64,000 bases of DNA, taken from the NCBI RefSeq assembly GCF_036084755.1, contig NZ_CP107968.1, positions 7,076,001-7,140,000 of the forward strand. Direction: 5' to 3'. Position 1 is the stretch's first letter, and each line of letters starts with the position of its first letter. The translations under genes were made by a program, and so were the position numbers. The DNA is from Streptomyces sp. NBC_00370 (GTDB lineage Bacteria; Actinomycetota; Actinomycetes; Streptomycetales; Streptomycetaceae). Shown one piece after another: positions 51,298-59,318 of this stretch. The notes beneath the pieces are model-generated. The model was not told the DNA's origin. It saw nothing but the letters and a program-made list of their open reading frames with translations, and ran no database searches.

Positions 51298-52059
51298 ATG
51301 GGACGGCTGGTCCCCGCGGTCACGCGGGCGATGGACATTCTGGAGCTGTTCCTGGACGGCGACGGCACCCTCACCGCGCCCGACGTCATCCGCAGGCTGG
51401 GGCTGCCCCGCACCACCGTGCACGAACTGCTCACCACGCTCGCCGCCCGCTCGTACCTGGTCGCCCTGCCGGACCAGCCCGGCCGCTACCGGCTCGGCGT
51501 ACGCACCTACCAGCTCGGCAGCCGCTACGCGGAACAACTCGACCTGGCCGCCGAGGGACAGCAGGTCGCCCGTGAGGTCGCGGAGACCTGCGACGAGACC
51601 GTCCATGTCGCCGTCCTGGAGGACACGGACGTCATCTACATCGCGAAGGTGGACTCCACCCACGCCGTCCGCATGGTCTCGGCCGCGGGCCGCAGACTGC
51701 CCGCCCACTGCACGTCGGTCGGCAAGATGCTGCTCGCCATGCTGCCGCGGACCGAACTGGAGGCGCGGCTCGCCGGCCGCGAACTGGCCGCGATGACCCC
51801 CGGCAGCCTGACCGACCCGGCCGCGCTCCGTGCCGAGCTGGACCGGGTCAGGGAGCGCGGTACGGCGGTTGAGCACCGCGAGTCCAACCCCGACGTCAGC
51901 TGCGTGGCGGCGCCCGTCCGCGACAGCAGGGGCCGGGTCGTCGCCGCCCTGTCCATCTCCGTACCGATGATCCGCTGGAGCGACGAGCGGGAGAGCGAGC
52001 TGGCCCAGCTCGCGTCCAACGGCGCGAACGCCCTCTCGGCGCGGCTGGGCCACCGCTGA
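51298..52059 (+). CDS. IclR-family transcriptional regulator
   Basis: ATG 51298 gives 253 aa. The N-terminal winged helix (VTRAMDILELFLDGDGTLTAPDVIRRLGLPRTTVHELLTTLAARSYLV) precedes the IclR effector domain (ETCDETVHVAVLEDTDVIYIAKVDSTHAVRM, then LPAHCTSVGKMLLAMLP and VAAPVRDSRGRVVAALSISVP). Divergent placement from the dehydratase-dehydrogenase pair, with repeated sites between them, indicates local control by the sugar acid or its keto-deoxy product. Confidence 0.93.
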   Translation: MGRLVPAVTRAMDILELFLDGDGTLTAPDVIRRLGLPRTTVHELLTTLAARSYLVALPDQPGRYRLGVRTYQLGSRYAEQLDLAAEGQQVAREVAETCDETVHVAVLEDTDVIYIAKVDSTHAVRMVSAAGRRLPAHCTSVGKMLLAMLPRTELEARLAGRELAAMTPGSLTDPAALRAELDRVRERGTAVEHRESNPDVSCVAAPVRDSRGRVVAALSISVPMIRWSDERESELAQLASNGANALSARLGHR

Positions 52060-52132
52060 CCGCCGCCGCTCTCAGCCCGCGTACGGGTCGGGCACCTCTG
52101 TTCGAGCAGGTGGCTCAGCCGCCGCGCGGCGG

Positions 52133-52543
52133 TCACAGGGCGTGCCCCGTCGTGGCGTCGACATGGCCGGGCACCTCGTCGTGCCGGTCGCCCACCGAGA
52201 GCGTGCCGCTCGGCTCGACGACCAGGATCGAGGCGCCGCCGGCCGAGGACGGCTTGTGCCAGATCCCGCGCGGCACGGTGAAGACCGAACCGCGCGGCAG
52301 GGTGACGGTCCGCTCGCCACCGTCCTCGCGGAGCCCGATCAGCAGCTCGCCTTCCAGCACCTGGAAGAACTCGTCCGTCTGCTCGTGGACGTGCCAGATG
52401 TGCTCTCCCACCACCTTGGCGATACGGATGTCGTAGTCGTTGACCCGGGTCACGATGCGCGGACTCCACACGGCGTCGAAGGAGTCGAGGGCGGCGGCCA
52501 GGGCGATGGGCCGGGTGCTGGGCTGCGTGCGCTCAGTGGTCAT
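52133..52543 (-). CDS. Cupin-domain protein
   Basis: The 136-aa protein is a single small cupin barrel: motif 1 HVHEQTDEFFQVLEGELLIGL with a His-x-His...Glu metal-type pattern, and motif 2 PRGSVFTVPRGIWHKPSSAGG. It is probably a cytosolic metal-binding enzyme or sensor; the substrate is unknown. It is divergent from the GlxA-type AraC regulator with 52 bp between starts, a common arrangement in which the regulator controls the cupin gene. Confidence 0.9.
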   Translation of the reverse strand: MTTERTQPSTRPIALAAALDSFDAVWSPRIVTRVNDYDIRIAKVVGEHIWHVHEQTDEFFQVLEGELLIGLREDGGERTVTLPRGSVFTVPRGIWHKPSSAGGASILVVEPSGTLSVGDRHDEVPGHVDATTGHAL

Positions 52544-52595
52544 GGCTCCATCGTGGGTGTTGCCCGCCCCGTCGCGTGAGTGCTAGGAATCGCGT

Positions 52596-53597
52596 ATGCC
52601 GCAAGATTCCTCGCACCGGGTCGTCATGATCGTCGCCGACGGCTCCAACCCCTTCGAGATGGGCGTCGCCACCGAGATGTTCGGACTCGACCGGCCGGAG
52701 ATCGACGGGCCCTGGTACGACTTCGAGCTGTGCGCCGAGTCCCCCTCGGTACGGATGCACTCCGGTTTCTTCCAGCTCTCCGGTGTCGCGGGGCTCGACG
52801 CCGTGGACCGGGCCGACACCGTCATCGCGCCCAACCGCCCCGACCCCGAGACCCCGCCCTCGCCCGCCGTGCTGGACGCCGTCCGCCGCGCCGCCGCCCG
52901 TGGCGCCCGGCTGGTCAGCTTCTGCAGCGGCTCGTTCACGCTGGCCGCCGCCGGGGTGCTGGACGGCCGGCGGGCTACCACCCACTGGCGCTGGGCGCGC
53001 CAGTTCGCCGACCGTTTCCCCGCCGTACGGCTCGATCCGGACGTGCTGTTCGTGGACGACGGCGACATCGTCACCGCCGCCGGCAGTTCGGCCGCCCTCG
53101 ACGCGTGCCTGGAGCTGATCCGCCGCGACCACGGCGCGCAAGCGGCGGTCGCCGTCAGCCGCAGGCTCGTCTTCGCGCTGCACCGCGACGGCGGCCAGCG
53201 GCAGTTCATCGAGCAGCCGCTGCCCGCCGTCCCCGACTCCTCGCTCGCCCCGCTGCTCGACTGGGCGACCGCCCACCTCGACACCCCGCTGACCGTCCCC
53301 GACCTGGCGGTACGCGCCGCCGTCAGCCAGGCGACGCTGCACCGCCGCTTCCGCACCCAGCTCGGCACCACCCCGCTGGCCTGGCTCACCGCACAGCGCG
53401 TCGCCCTCGCCTGCCGGCTCATGGAGCACGGCGAGACCCGTCTTGAGCGGGTGGCCAGGCTCAGCGGCCTCGGCACCGCGGCGAACCTGCGCGCCCAGCT
53501 GCGCCGGCGCACCGGACTGCCGCCCAGCGCGTACCGCCGGCGCTTCGGTCCAGGACAGCAACCAGGGGCTTTCCGCGCCTCCGCCGAGGCACAATAG
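52596..53597 (+). CDS. GlxA-type AraC-family regulator (DJ-1/PfpI domain + AraC HTH)
   Basis: ATG 52596 follows AGGAA, giving 333 aa. The N-terminal half is a DJ-1/PfpI (glutamine amidotransferase-like) domain: VVMIVADGSNPFEMGVATEMFGLDRPE, then LVSFCSGSFTLAAAGVLDGRRATTHW with the nucleophile-elbow Cys of CSGSF. The C-terminal half has two AraC helix-turn-helix motifs (LTVPDLAVRAAVSQATLHRRFRTQLGTTPLAWLTAQRVALA). It likely regulates the divergent cupin gene. The effector is unknown. Confidence 0.93.
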   Translation: MPQDSSHRVVMIVADGSNPFEMGVATEMFGLDRPEIDGPWYDFELCAESPSVRMHSGFFQLSGVAGLDAVDRADTVIAPNRPDPETPPSPAVLDAVRRAAARGARLVSFCSGSFTLAAAGVLDGRRATTHWRWARQFADRFPAVRLDPDVLFVDDGDIVTAAGSSAALDACLELIRRDHGAQAAVAVSRRLVFALHRDGGQRQFIEQPLPAVPDSSLAPLLDWATAHLDTPLTVPDLAVRAAVSQATLHRRFRTQLGTTPLAWLTAQRVALACRLMEHGETRLERVARLSGLGTAANLRAQLRRRTGLPPSAYRRRFGPGQQPGAFRASAEAQ

Positions 53598-53601
53598 GGG
53601 C

Positions 53602-54063
53602 ATGTCCCGACGTCCCGCCCGCCCCCGGCGCACCGGCGCCACCGGCCCCGGCACCCGCCCCTCGGCCCCGGAGCACCCCACCGGGGCGCCGTGCCCCTGC
53701 GGGCTCCCCGCCCCGTACGGCGAGTGCTGCGGGCGGTTCCACATCGGGCCCATGACCGCGCCCACCGCCGTGCTGCTGATGCGCTCGCGCTACAGCGCCT
53801 TCGTCGTCCTGGACGAGTCGTATCTGCTCAAGACCTGGGACCCGGCCACCCGCCCGTCGGGCGTCGACCTCGACCCGGCGATGCGCTGGACCGGCCTGGA
53901 GATCCTGGACAGCACCGAGGGGACCGCCTTCCACACCCATGGCACGGTCACCTTCCGGGCCGGCTACACCAACCTGGGCAGCCGGGGCGCGCTGCACGAA
54001 CGCAGCCGCTTCGCCCGGCACGACGGCGCCTGGGTCTACGTGGACGGCAGCTACCTCGACTGA
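53602..54063 (+). CDS. YchJ-family protein with SEC-C-type zinc motif
   Basis: ATG 53602 lies 4 bp behind the regulator, with AGGGG just upstream, giving 153 aa. After a disordered basic N-terminus comes the zinc motif CPCGLPAPYGECCGRFH. An NTF2-like domain follows: TAVLLMRSRYSAFVVLDESYLLKTWDPATRP to DGAWVYVDGSYLD. This is the YchJ (UPF0225) organisation; the molecular role is unknown. It converges on the MFS exporter gene with a 23-bp gap. Confidence 0.9.
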   Translation: MSRRPARPRRTGATGPGTRPSAPEHPTGAPCPCGLPAPYGECCGRFHIGPMTAPTAVLLMRSRYSAFVVLDESYLLKTWDPATRPSGVDLDPAMRWTGLEILDSTEGTAFHTHGTVTFRAGYTNLGSRGALHERSRFARHDGAWVYVDGSYLD

Positions 54064-54086
54064 CCGGCTGTTCCCGCCCCGGCTGA

Positions 54087-56174
54087 TCAGTCCTCCACCG
54101 CCGTCGCGCCCGCCGGCACCCGGCGCGGGGCCGGGCGCAGCGGCCTCGCCAGGTCCTCGGCGAGCAGCCGCTTGGCGATGGAGTCCACGGCGCGGCGCAG
54201 CTCGGCGTCGCTCGGAGCGCCCCGGTCGGTGGCCAGCCGCTCGTTGAGCCAGCGCCCCCACGCCGAGGTGATCAGCGCCGCCTCGCGCCGCCCCGCCTCG
54301 GTGTGCGCGAAGAGATTGCCGTGCCGGGTGAGATAACCCTCGTCCACCATCCGCTGGAAGACCGGCACCAGCACCTCGGGAGGCATGCTGCGGCTCGCGG
54401 CGATCAGCCCGACGCTCGCGTGCCCGACGAGCCGGCTGAACAGCTCCACCTGCATCACCGCCCAGGCGCCCGCGACGTCGAGCCGGGTGTCCGAAGCGAC
54501 GACGATGCCGCGCCCGGTGTCCGGGTGGGCGCTGTGCAGGATCTTCGCGACGGACAGCTCCAGCACCCGCGCCGAGTTGCTGCCGCTCGGTGAGGCGAAC
54601 CCCTCGCCCATGTCGGTGGAGCCGGCCCGCGCCGAGTCCCGCAGCTTCACCTGCTTGAGGAAGAGCGCCACCACGAACCCGGCGAGGGCGACCGGCACCG
54701 CCCACAGGAACACCGTCTGCAGCGCGTCCGTGTACGACTGCACGAGCGGCCCCGACTGGGCGGCCGGCAGCCGGTGCAGGGTCCGCGGGCTCCCCGCCGC
54801 CTTGGAGACCGCCGCAGCGCTCCCGCCGTTCCTGACCGCCTCGGCGACCCCCGTACGCAGATGGCCGCTCAGCGAGTTGGCGTAGATCGTGCCGAAGACG
54901 GCCGTGCCGAACGAACTGCCCAGCGTACGGAAGAAGGTGACCCCGGACGTCGCCGTGCCGAGGTCGGAGTAGTCGACGGTGTTCTGCACCGCGATGGTCA
55001 GCACCTGCATGGACAGTCCGATGCCGACACCCAGCACGAACATGTACAGCGACTCCAGCCACACCCCGGAGCCAGGACCCATGTGCGACATCAGATACAG
55101 CCCGACCGCCATCACCAGCGTCCCGACCACCGGGAAGTAGCGGTACGAGCCGGTCTTGCTGACCACGTTGCCGCTGAAGACCGAGGCGAGCAGCAGACCG
55201 ACGACCATCGGCAGGGTGCGCACCCCGGAGATCGTCGCCGAGTCGCCCTTCACGTACTGGAGATAGGTCGGCAGGAAGGTCAGCGCGCCGAGCATCGCGA
55301 AACCCACGATGAAGCTGAGGACGGAGCAGACGGCGAACACCGGGTTGCGGAACAGCCGCATCGGCAGCATCGGCTGCGCCGCCCGGGTCTCGGCCACACA
55401 GAACAGCGCGAGCGCCACGACACCGCCGGTGAACAGCGCGATGATCGTCGGCGAGCCCCAGGCGTACTGGTTGCCGCCCCAACTCGTCGCCAGGATCAGG
55501 GCGCTGGCCCCGACCGCCACCAGCGCGATGCCCAGGTAGTCGATGACCGGGCGCAGCGCCGAGCGGACGGCGGGGATGGTACGGGCGGCGGCGACGACCA
55601 CGAGCGCGGCGATCGGGACATTGACGTAGAAGCACCAGCGCCAGGTCAGATGGTCGGTGAACACCCCGCCGAGGAGCGGCCCGACGACCGTCGACACCCC
55701 GAACACGGCGCCGATGGCGCCCTGGTACTTGCCGCGCTCACGCAGCGGGATGACATCGGCGATCAGCGCGATGGCGGTGACCATGAGACCGCCGGCGCCG
55801 ATGCCCTGGAGCGCGCGGAAGGAGATCAGCAGGATCATGTCGGTCGCGAGACCGCAGAGGAACGAGCCGGTGATGAAGATGACCGCCGACACCTGGAAGA
55901 TCAGCTTGCGCCCGAACATGTCGCCGAACTTGCCGACGAGGACCGTGGAGACCGTCTCGGCCAGCAGATACGCGGTGACCACCCAGGACATGTGGGAGGC
56001 GCCGCCGAGATCCGCGACGATCGTCGGCAGCGCCGTGCCGACGATCGTCTGGTCGAGCGCGGCCAGCAGCACACCGAGCATGATCGTGCCGAAGACGATG
56101 TTCCGCTGCCGTCCTTCGAGCACGGGGGGTTCGGGAGCCGGCGCCGGATTCGTGGTCTCGCTGGCTGTGGTCAC
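54087..56174 (-). CDS. MFS drug exporter (DHA2/EmrB type) with C-terminal winged-helix domain
   Basis: The 695-aa protein has about 14 membrane helices in the first 515 residues. Signatures are LDQTIVGTALPTIVADLGG, GKFGDMFGRKLIFQ and LLGGVFTDHLTWRWCFYVNVP. A soluble extension of about 160 residues (from SARVLELSVAKILHS) follows, with a MarR-like winged helix: LVGHASVGLIAASRSMPPEVLVPVFQRMVDEGYLTRHGNLFAHTEAGRREA. The fusion couples transport and a regulatory-type fold in one chain and recurs in actinobacterial exporters, to my knowledge without assigned function. GTG 56174 is poorly spaced from a ribosome-binding site, but no better start is near. Confidence 0.92.
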   Translation of the reverse strand: MTTASETTNPAPAPEPPVLEGRQRNIVFGTIMLGVLLAALDQTIVGTALPTIVADLGGASHMSWVVTAYLLAETVSTVLVGKFGDMFGRKLIFQVSAVIFITGSFLCGLATDMILLISFRALQGIGAGGLMVTAIALIADVIPLRERGKYQGAIGAVFGVSTVVGPLLGGVFTDHLTWRWCFYVNVPIAALVVVAAARTIPAVRSALRPVIDYLGIALVAVGASALILATSWGGNQYAWGSPTIIALFTGGVVALALFCVAETRAAQPMLPMRLFRNPVFAVCSVLSFIVGFAMLGALTFLPTYLQYVKGDSATISGVRTLPMVVGLLLASVFSGNVVSKTGSYRYFPVVGTLVMAVGLYLMSHMGPGSGVWLESLYMFVLGVGIGLSMQVLTIAVQNTVDYSDLGTATSGVTFFRTLGSSFGTAVFGTIYANSLSGHLRTGVAEAVRNGGSAAAVSKAAGSPRTLHRLPAAQSGPLVQSYTDALQTVFLWAVPVALAGFVVALFLKQVKLRDSARAGSTDMGEGFASPSGSNSARVLELSVAKILHSAHPDTGRGIVVASDTRLDVAGAWAVMQVELFSRLVGHASVGLIAASRSMPPEVLVPVFQRMVDEGYLTRHGNLFAHTEAGRREAALITSAWGRWLNERLATDRGAPSDAELRRAVDSIAKRLLAEDLARPLRPAPRRVPAGATAVED

Positions 56175-56256
56175 CCTTGCACCGTCACACCGCGCCGCCG
56201 CCCCCGCATGCGGGGGCGGCCAGACCGGTGAGGCGCCGTCACCCTAGGATCCTCGC

Positions 56257-56931
56257 GTGACCCGCGTCCTGGTCTTCACCCGCACCACCGCCTTCCGGCA
56301 CGACTCGATCCCGGCAGGCGTCCGCGCCTTCCAGGAGCTGGGCGCCGCACACGGCTTCGCCGTGGAGGCGACCGAGGACCCGGCGGCCCTGGAGGGCGGT
56401 CCCGGCCGGTACGGCGCCGTGGTCTTCCTCTCCACCAGCGGCGATGTCCTCACCCCCGCGGGCCGCGAAGGGCTGCGGGCGCACTGCGCGGCGGGCGGCG
56501 GCTTCATGGGGGTCCATCTGGCGGCGGGCACCGAGGGCGGCTGGCCGTTCTACGGCGAGCTGATCGGCGCCCGCTTCGTCAGCCATCCGGCGCTGCAACC
56601 CGGCCTGGTCAGGGTCGAGGACCGGGACCACCCGGCGACCCGGCCGCTGCCCGCCGCATGGCGGTGCACCGACGAGTGGTACGAGTTCGACGTCAGCGTG
56701 CGCGGCCGGTCACGGGTCCTCGCCTCGGCCGACGGCACGTCGTACAAGGGCGGCGCGCCCGGCGTGGACCGGCCGCTGGTGTGGTGTCACGAACACGGCG
56801 GCGCCCGGGTCTTCTACACCGCCCTCGGCCACACCCGGGAGTCCTACGCCGACCCCGGCTTCCGCGCCCATCTGCTGGGCGGCCTGCGGTCCGTCCTCGC
56901 TCCGGCGGCTCAGGGCCCCGCCAGCACCTGA
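56257..56931 (+). CDS. ThuA-domain protein
   Basis: GTG 56257 gives 224 aa. ThuA (glutamine-amidotransferase-like) features are VLVFTRTTAFRHDSIPAGVRAFQELGAAHG, YGAVVFLSTSGDVLTPAGREGLRAHCAAGGGFMGVHLA and the C-terminal PLVWCHEHGGARVFYTALGHTRESYADPGFRAHLLGGL. ThuA proteins occur in trehalose/sugar utilisation and with keto-sugar enzymes. No signal peptide is seen, unlike the larger relative at 61532. It overlaps the convergent DNA ligase gene by 22 bp. Confidence 0.92.
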   Translation: MTRVLVFTRTTAFRHDSIPAGVRAFQELGAAHGFAVEATEDPAALEGGPGRYGAVVFLSTSGDVLTPAGREGLRAHCAAGGGFMGVHLAAGTEGGWPFYGELIGARFVSHPALQPGLVRVEDRDHPATRPLPAAWRCTDEWYEFDVSVRGRSRVLASADGTSYKGGAPGVDRPLVWCHEHGGARVFYTALGHTRESYADPGFRAHLLGGLRSVLAPAAQGPAST

Positions 56932-57980
56932 CCCAGGTCGTAGCCGACCGGCTCCTCCAGCTGGGCGTAGGTGCAGCTCTCCGGCGTACGGTCGGTGCGC
57001 CACCTGCGGAACTGGGCGGTGTGCCGGAAGCGGTCGCCCTCCATGTGGTCGTAGGCCACCTCGCAGACCAGCTCGGGCCGCACCGGCACCCAGGACAGGT
57101 CCTTCTTGCCCGACCAGCGGCTCGGCGCGCCGGGCAGCCTGGCGCCCTCATGCGCCGACTCCCGCGCCCAGGCGGCCCACGGATGGCCTGCGGCGTCGGC
57201 GGGATCCATCAGCAGCGGCGCCAGCTCATCCACCAGCTCGGCCCGGCGCTTCATGGAGAACGCGGCGCAGACCCCGACGTGCTGGAGCACACCCTCGCCG
57301 TCGTGCAGCCCCAGCAGCAGCGACCCGACCACGGGACCGCTCTTGTGCAGCCGGTAGCCCGCCACCACCACATCGGCGGTCCGCTCGTGCTTGATCTTGT
57401 ACATCGCCCGTACGTCGGGGCGGTACGGCAGGTCGAGCGGCTTGGCCACCACCCCGTCGAGCCCCGCGCCCTCGTACTGCTCGAACCACTCGCCGGCCAG
57501 CTCGATGTCGGTGGTGGCGGGCGCCACGTACACCGGCGGCCCCGCGCCGACCAGGGCCGCCTCCAGCGCCTCCCTGCGCAGCGACTGCGGGCTGGTCAGC
57601 AGCGAGGCGTCCCCCTTGGCCAGCAGGTCGAAGGCGACGAAGCTCGCCGGGGTCCGCTCAGCCAGCAGCGTCACCCGGGAGTCCGCCGGGTGGATCCGCT
57701 CGGTCAGCCGGTCGAAGTCCAGCCGCCCCTCGTGCACGATCACGATCTCGCCGTCCAGCACGCACCGGTCGGGCAGCTCGGCGCGCAGAGCCGCGACCAG
57801 CTCGGGGAAGTAGCGGGTGAGCGGCTTACCGTTCCGGCTGCCGATCACCACCTCGTCCCCGTCGCGGTGCACGATCGCCCGGAACCCGTCCCACTTCGCC
57901 TCGTACTGCATACCGGGCGGGATGGTGGCGACGGACTTGGCGAGCATCGGCTTCACGGGCGGCATCACCGGCAGATCCAT
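56910..57980 (-). CDS. ATP-dependent DNA ligase (LigD-ligase/LigC type), stand-alone
   Basis: The 356-aa protein has the nucleotidyltransferase motif I YEAKWDGFRAI (adenylated Lys29), then VLDGEIVI, FVAFDLLA, LDGVVAKPLDLPYRPD and MYKIKHERTADVVVAGY. An OB-fold domain follows (VGSLLLGLHDGEGVLQHVGVCAAFS to VCEVAYDHMEGDRFRHTAQFRRWR). It seals nicks and is homologous to the ligase part of LigD. No polymerase or phosphoesterase domain is fused. The polymerase-domain gene is divergent, 249 bp away, which points to a split end-joining system. No Ku gene is in the window. Confidence 0.95.
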   Translation of the reverse strand: MDLPVMPPVKPMLAKSVATIPPGMQYEAKWDGFRAIVHRDGDEVVIGSRNGKPLTRYFPELVAALRAELPDRCVLDGEIVIVHEGRLDFDRLTERIHPADSRVTLLAERTPASFVAFDLLAKGDASLLTSPQSLRREALEAALVGAGPPVYVAPATTDIELAGEWFEQYEGAGLDGVVAKPLDLPYRPDVRAMYKIKHERTADVVVAGYRLHKSGPVVGSLLLGLHDGEGVLQHVGVCAAFSMKRRAELVDELAPLLMDPADAAGHPWAAWARESAHEGARLPGAPSRWSGKKDLSWVPVRPELVCEVAYDHMEGDRFRHTAQFRRWRTDRTPESCTYAQLEEPVGYDLGQVLAGP

Positions 57981-58165
57981 GCGTCGATTGTGCGCGGTAA
58001 AAGGTTCGGGCGCTCGGGAGCGTCCGCGAAGTATCGTCGTCCGCCCTTTGGCGGGGCTCGCGGGGGCTGGTGCGTGCGATCGCAAGGCGCCGATGTGCCC
58101 TTGTAGCGGAGCTACTCGGGCAGGTCGGCAACGCCGAGGGCGTGCGTGCCAGGCATCGCGAGCCA

Positions 58166-58189
58166 GACGAGACTTCGCGGACACGACCT
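58166..58189 (-). repeat. Copy 2 of the dispersed 24-bp sequence, in the ligase-polymerase gap
   Basis: On the minus strand this reads AGGTCGTGTCCGCG onward and matches 5987-6010 at 23 of 24 positions. It sits in a 249-bp noncoding stretch (57981-58229) with no ORF, which may belong to a longer dispersed element. Confidence 0.5.
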
Positions 58190-58229
58190 CGATGTGCGCG
58201 CGCCGCACGGGCGGCCTACCGTGACGAGC

Positions 58230-59249
58230 ATGGGTGCAGCTGTGGAGCTGGAGGCGGGCGGCAGGACCGTACGGCTGTCCAGCCCTGAGAAGATCTATTT
58301 TCCCGAGCGCGGCTTCACCAAGCTGGACGTGGCCCGCTACTACCTGGCCGTGGGGGACGGGATCACCCGCGCCCTGCGCGACCGGCCCACCACCCTGGAG
58401 CGCTTCCCCGAAGGCGTCGACGGTGAGTCGTTCTTCCAGAAGCGGGCGCCGAAGAACCTGCCCGACTGGATCCCCACGGCGCACATCACCTTCCCCAGCG
58501 GCCGCAGCGCCGACGAGATCCGGCCGACCGAGGTCGCCGCCGTGCTCTGGGCCGCCAACCTGGGCTGTCTCACCTTCCACCCCTGGCCGGTACGGGGTGA
58601 CCGGCTCGACCACCCCGACGAGCTGCGGATCGACCTCGACCCGCAGCCGGGCACCGACTTCGCCGACGCCGTCAGGGCGGCGCACGAGCTGAACGCGTTC
58701 CTCGGCGAGCTGGGGCTCACCGGCTGGCTCAAGACGTCCGGCGGGCGCGGCCTCCATGTCTTCGTACCGATCGAACCCCGCTGGACCTTCACCCAGGTGC
58801 GCCGCGCGGCCATCGCCACCGGGCGCGAGCTGGAGCGCCGGATGCCGGGCCGGGTCACCACGGCCTGGTGGAAGGAGGAGCGCGGCGAGCGGATCTTCGT
58901 CGACTACAACCAGACGGCGCGTGACCGCACCATCGCCTCCGCCTACTCCGTGCGGCCGCGGCCGCACGCCCCGGTCTCGGCGCCGCTGCGCTGGGACGAG
59001 CTGGACGACGTCGCGCCGCAGGACTTCGACATCGCCACGATGCCGGTCAGATACGCCGACGTCGGCGACGTCCACGCGGGGATGGACGAGCATCCGCACA
59101 GTCTCGAAGGGCTGCTGGAGCTGGCCGACCGCGACGAGCGCGACCACGGCCACGGCGATCTGCCGTATCCGCCGGACTATCCGAAGATGCCGGGGGAGCC
59201 CAAGCGGGTCCAGCCCAGCAAGGCCAGGCCGGAGAAGCCGGAGAAGTGA
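58230..59249 (+). CDS. ligD: LigD-type polymerase domain protein (non-homologous end joining)
   Basis: ATG 58230 gives 339 aa, a single archaeo-eukaryotic primase-type polymerase domain. Family features are LSSPEKIYFPERGFTKLDVARYY, QKRAPKNLPDWIPTA, the catalytic Asp-x-Asp in LRIDLDPQPG (Asp135, Asp137) and LKTSGGRGLHVFVPI. IFVDYNQTARDRTIASAYSVRPRP follows. It fills gaps with ribo- or deoxynucleotides during end joining. It is divergent from the separate ligase gene. Its C-terminal tail is Lys/Pro-rich. A strong hairpin follows. Confidence 0.94.
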   Translation: MGAAVELEAGGRTVRLSSPEKIYFPERGFTKLDVARYYLAVGDGITRALRDRPTTLERFPEGVDGESFFQKRAPKNLPDWIPTAHITFPSGRSADEIRPTEVAAVLWAANLGCLTFHPWPVRGDRLDHPDELRIDLDPQPGTDFADAVRAAHELNAFLGELGLTGWLKTSGGRGLHVFVPIEPRWTFTQVRRAAIATGRELERRMPGRVTTAWWKEERGERIFVDYNQTARDRTIASAYSVRPRPHAPVSAPLRWDELDDVAPQDFDIATMPVRYADVGDVHAGMDEHPHSLEGLLELADRDERDHGHGDLPYPPDYPKMPGEPKRVQPSKARPEKPEK

Positions 59250-59253
59250 GGAC

Positions 59254-59288
59254 GCCCCCTCCCCGCGCGGTGCGCGCGGGGAGGGGGC
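59254..59288. terminator. 16-bp-arm hairpin between convergent genes
   Basis: Perfect arms 59254-59269 and 59273-59288 surround the loop GTG, starting 4 bp past the polymerase stop and ending 30 bp from the end of the convergent DUF1080 gene. It can terminate both. Confidence 0.9.
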
Positions 59289-59318
59289 ACTCTGGTCGAC
59301 CGGCTCTGTCGGCGCCGG

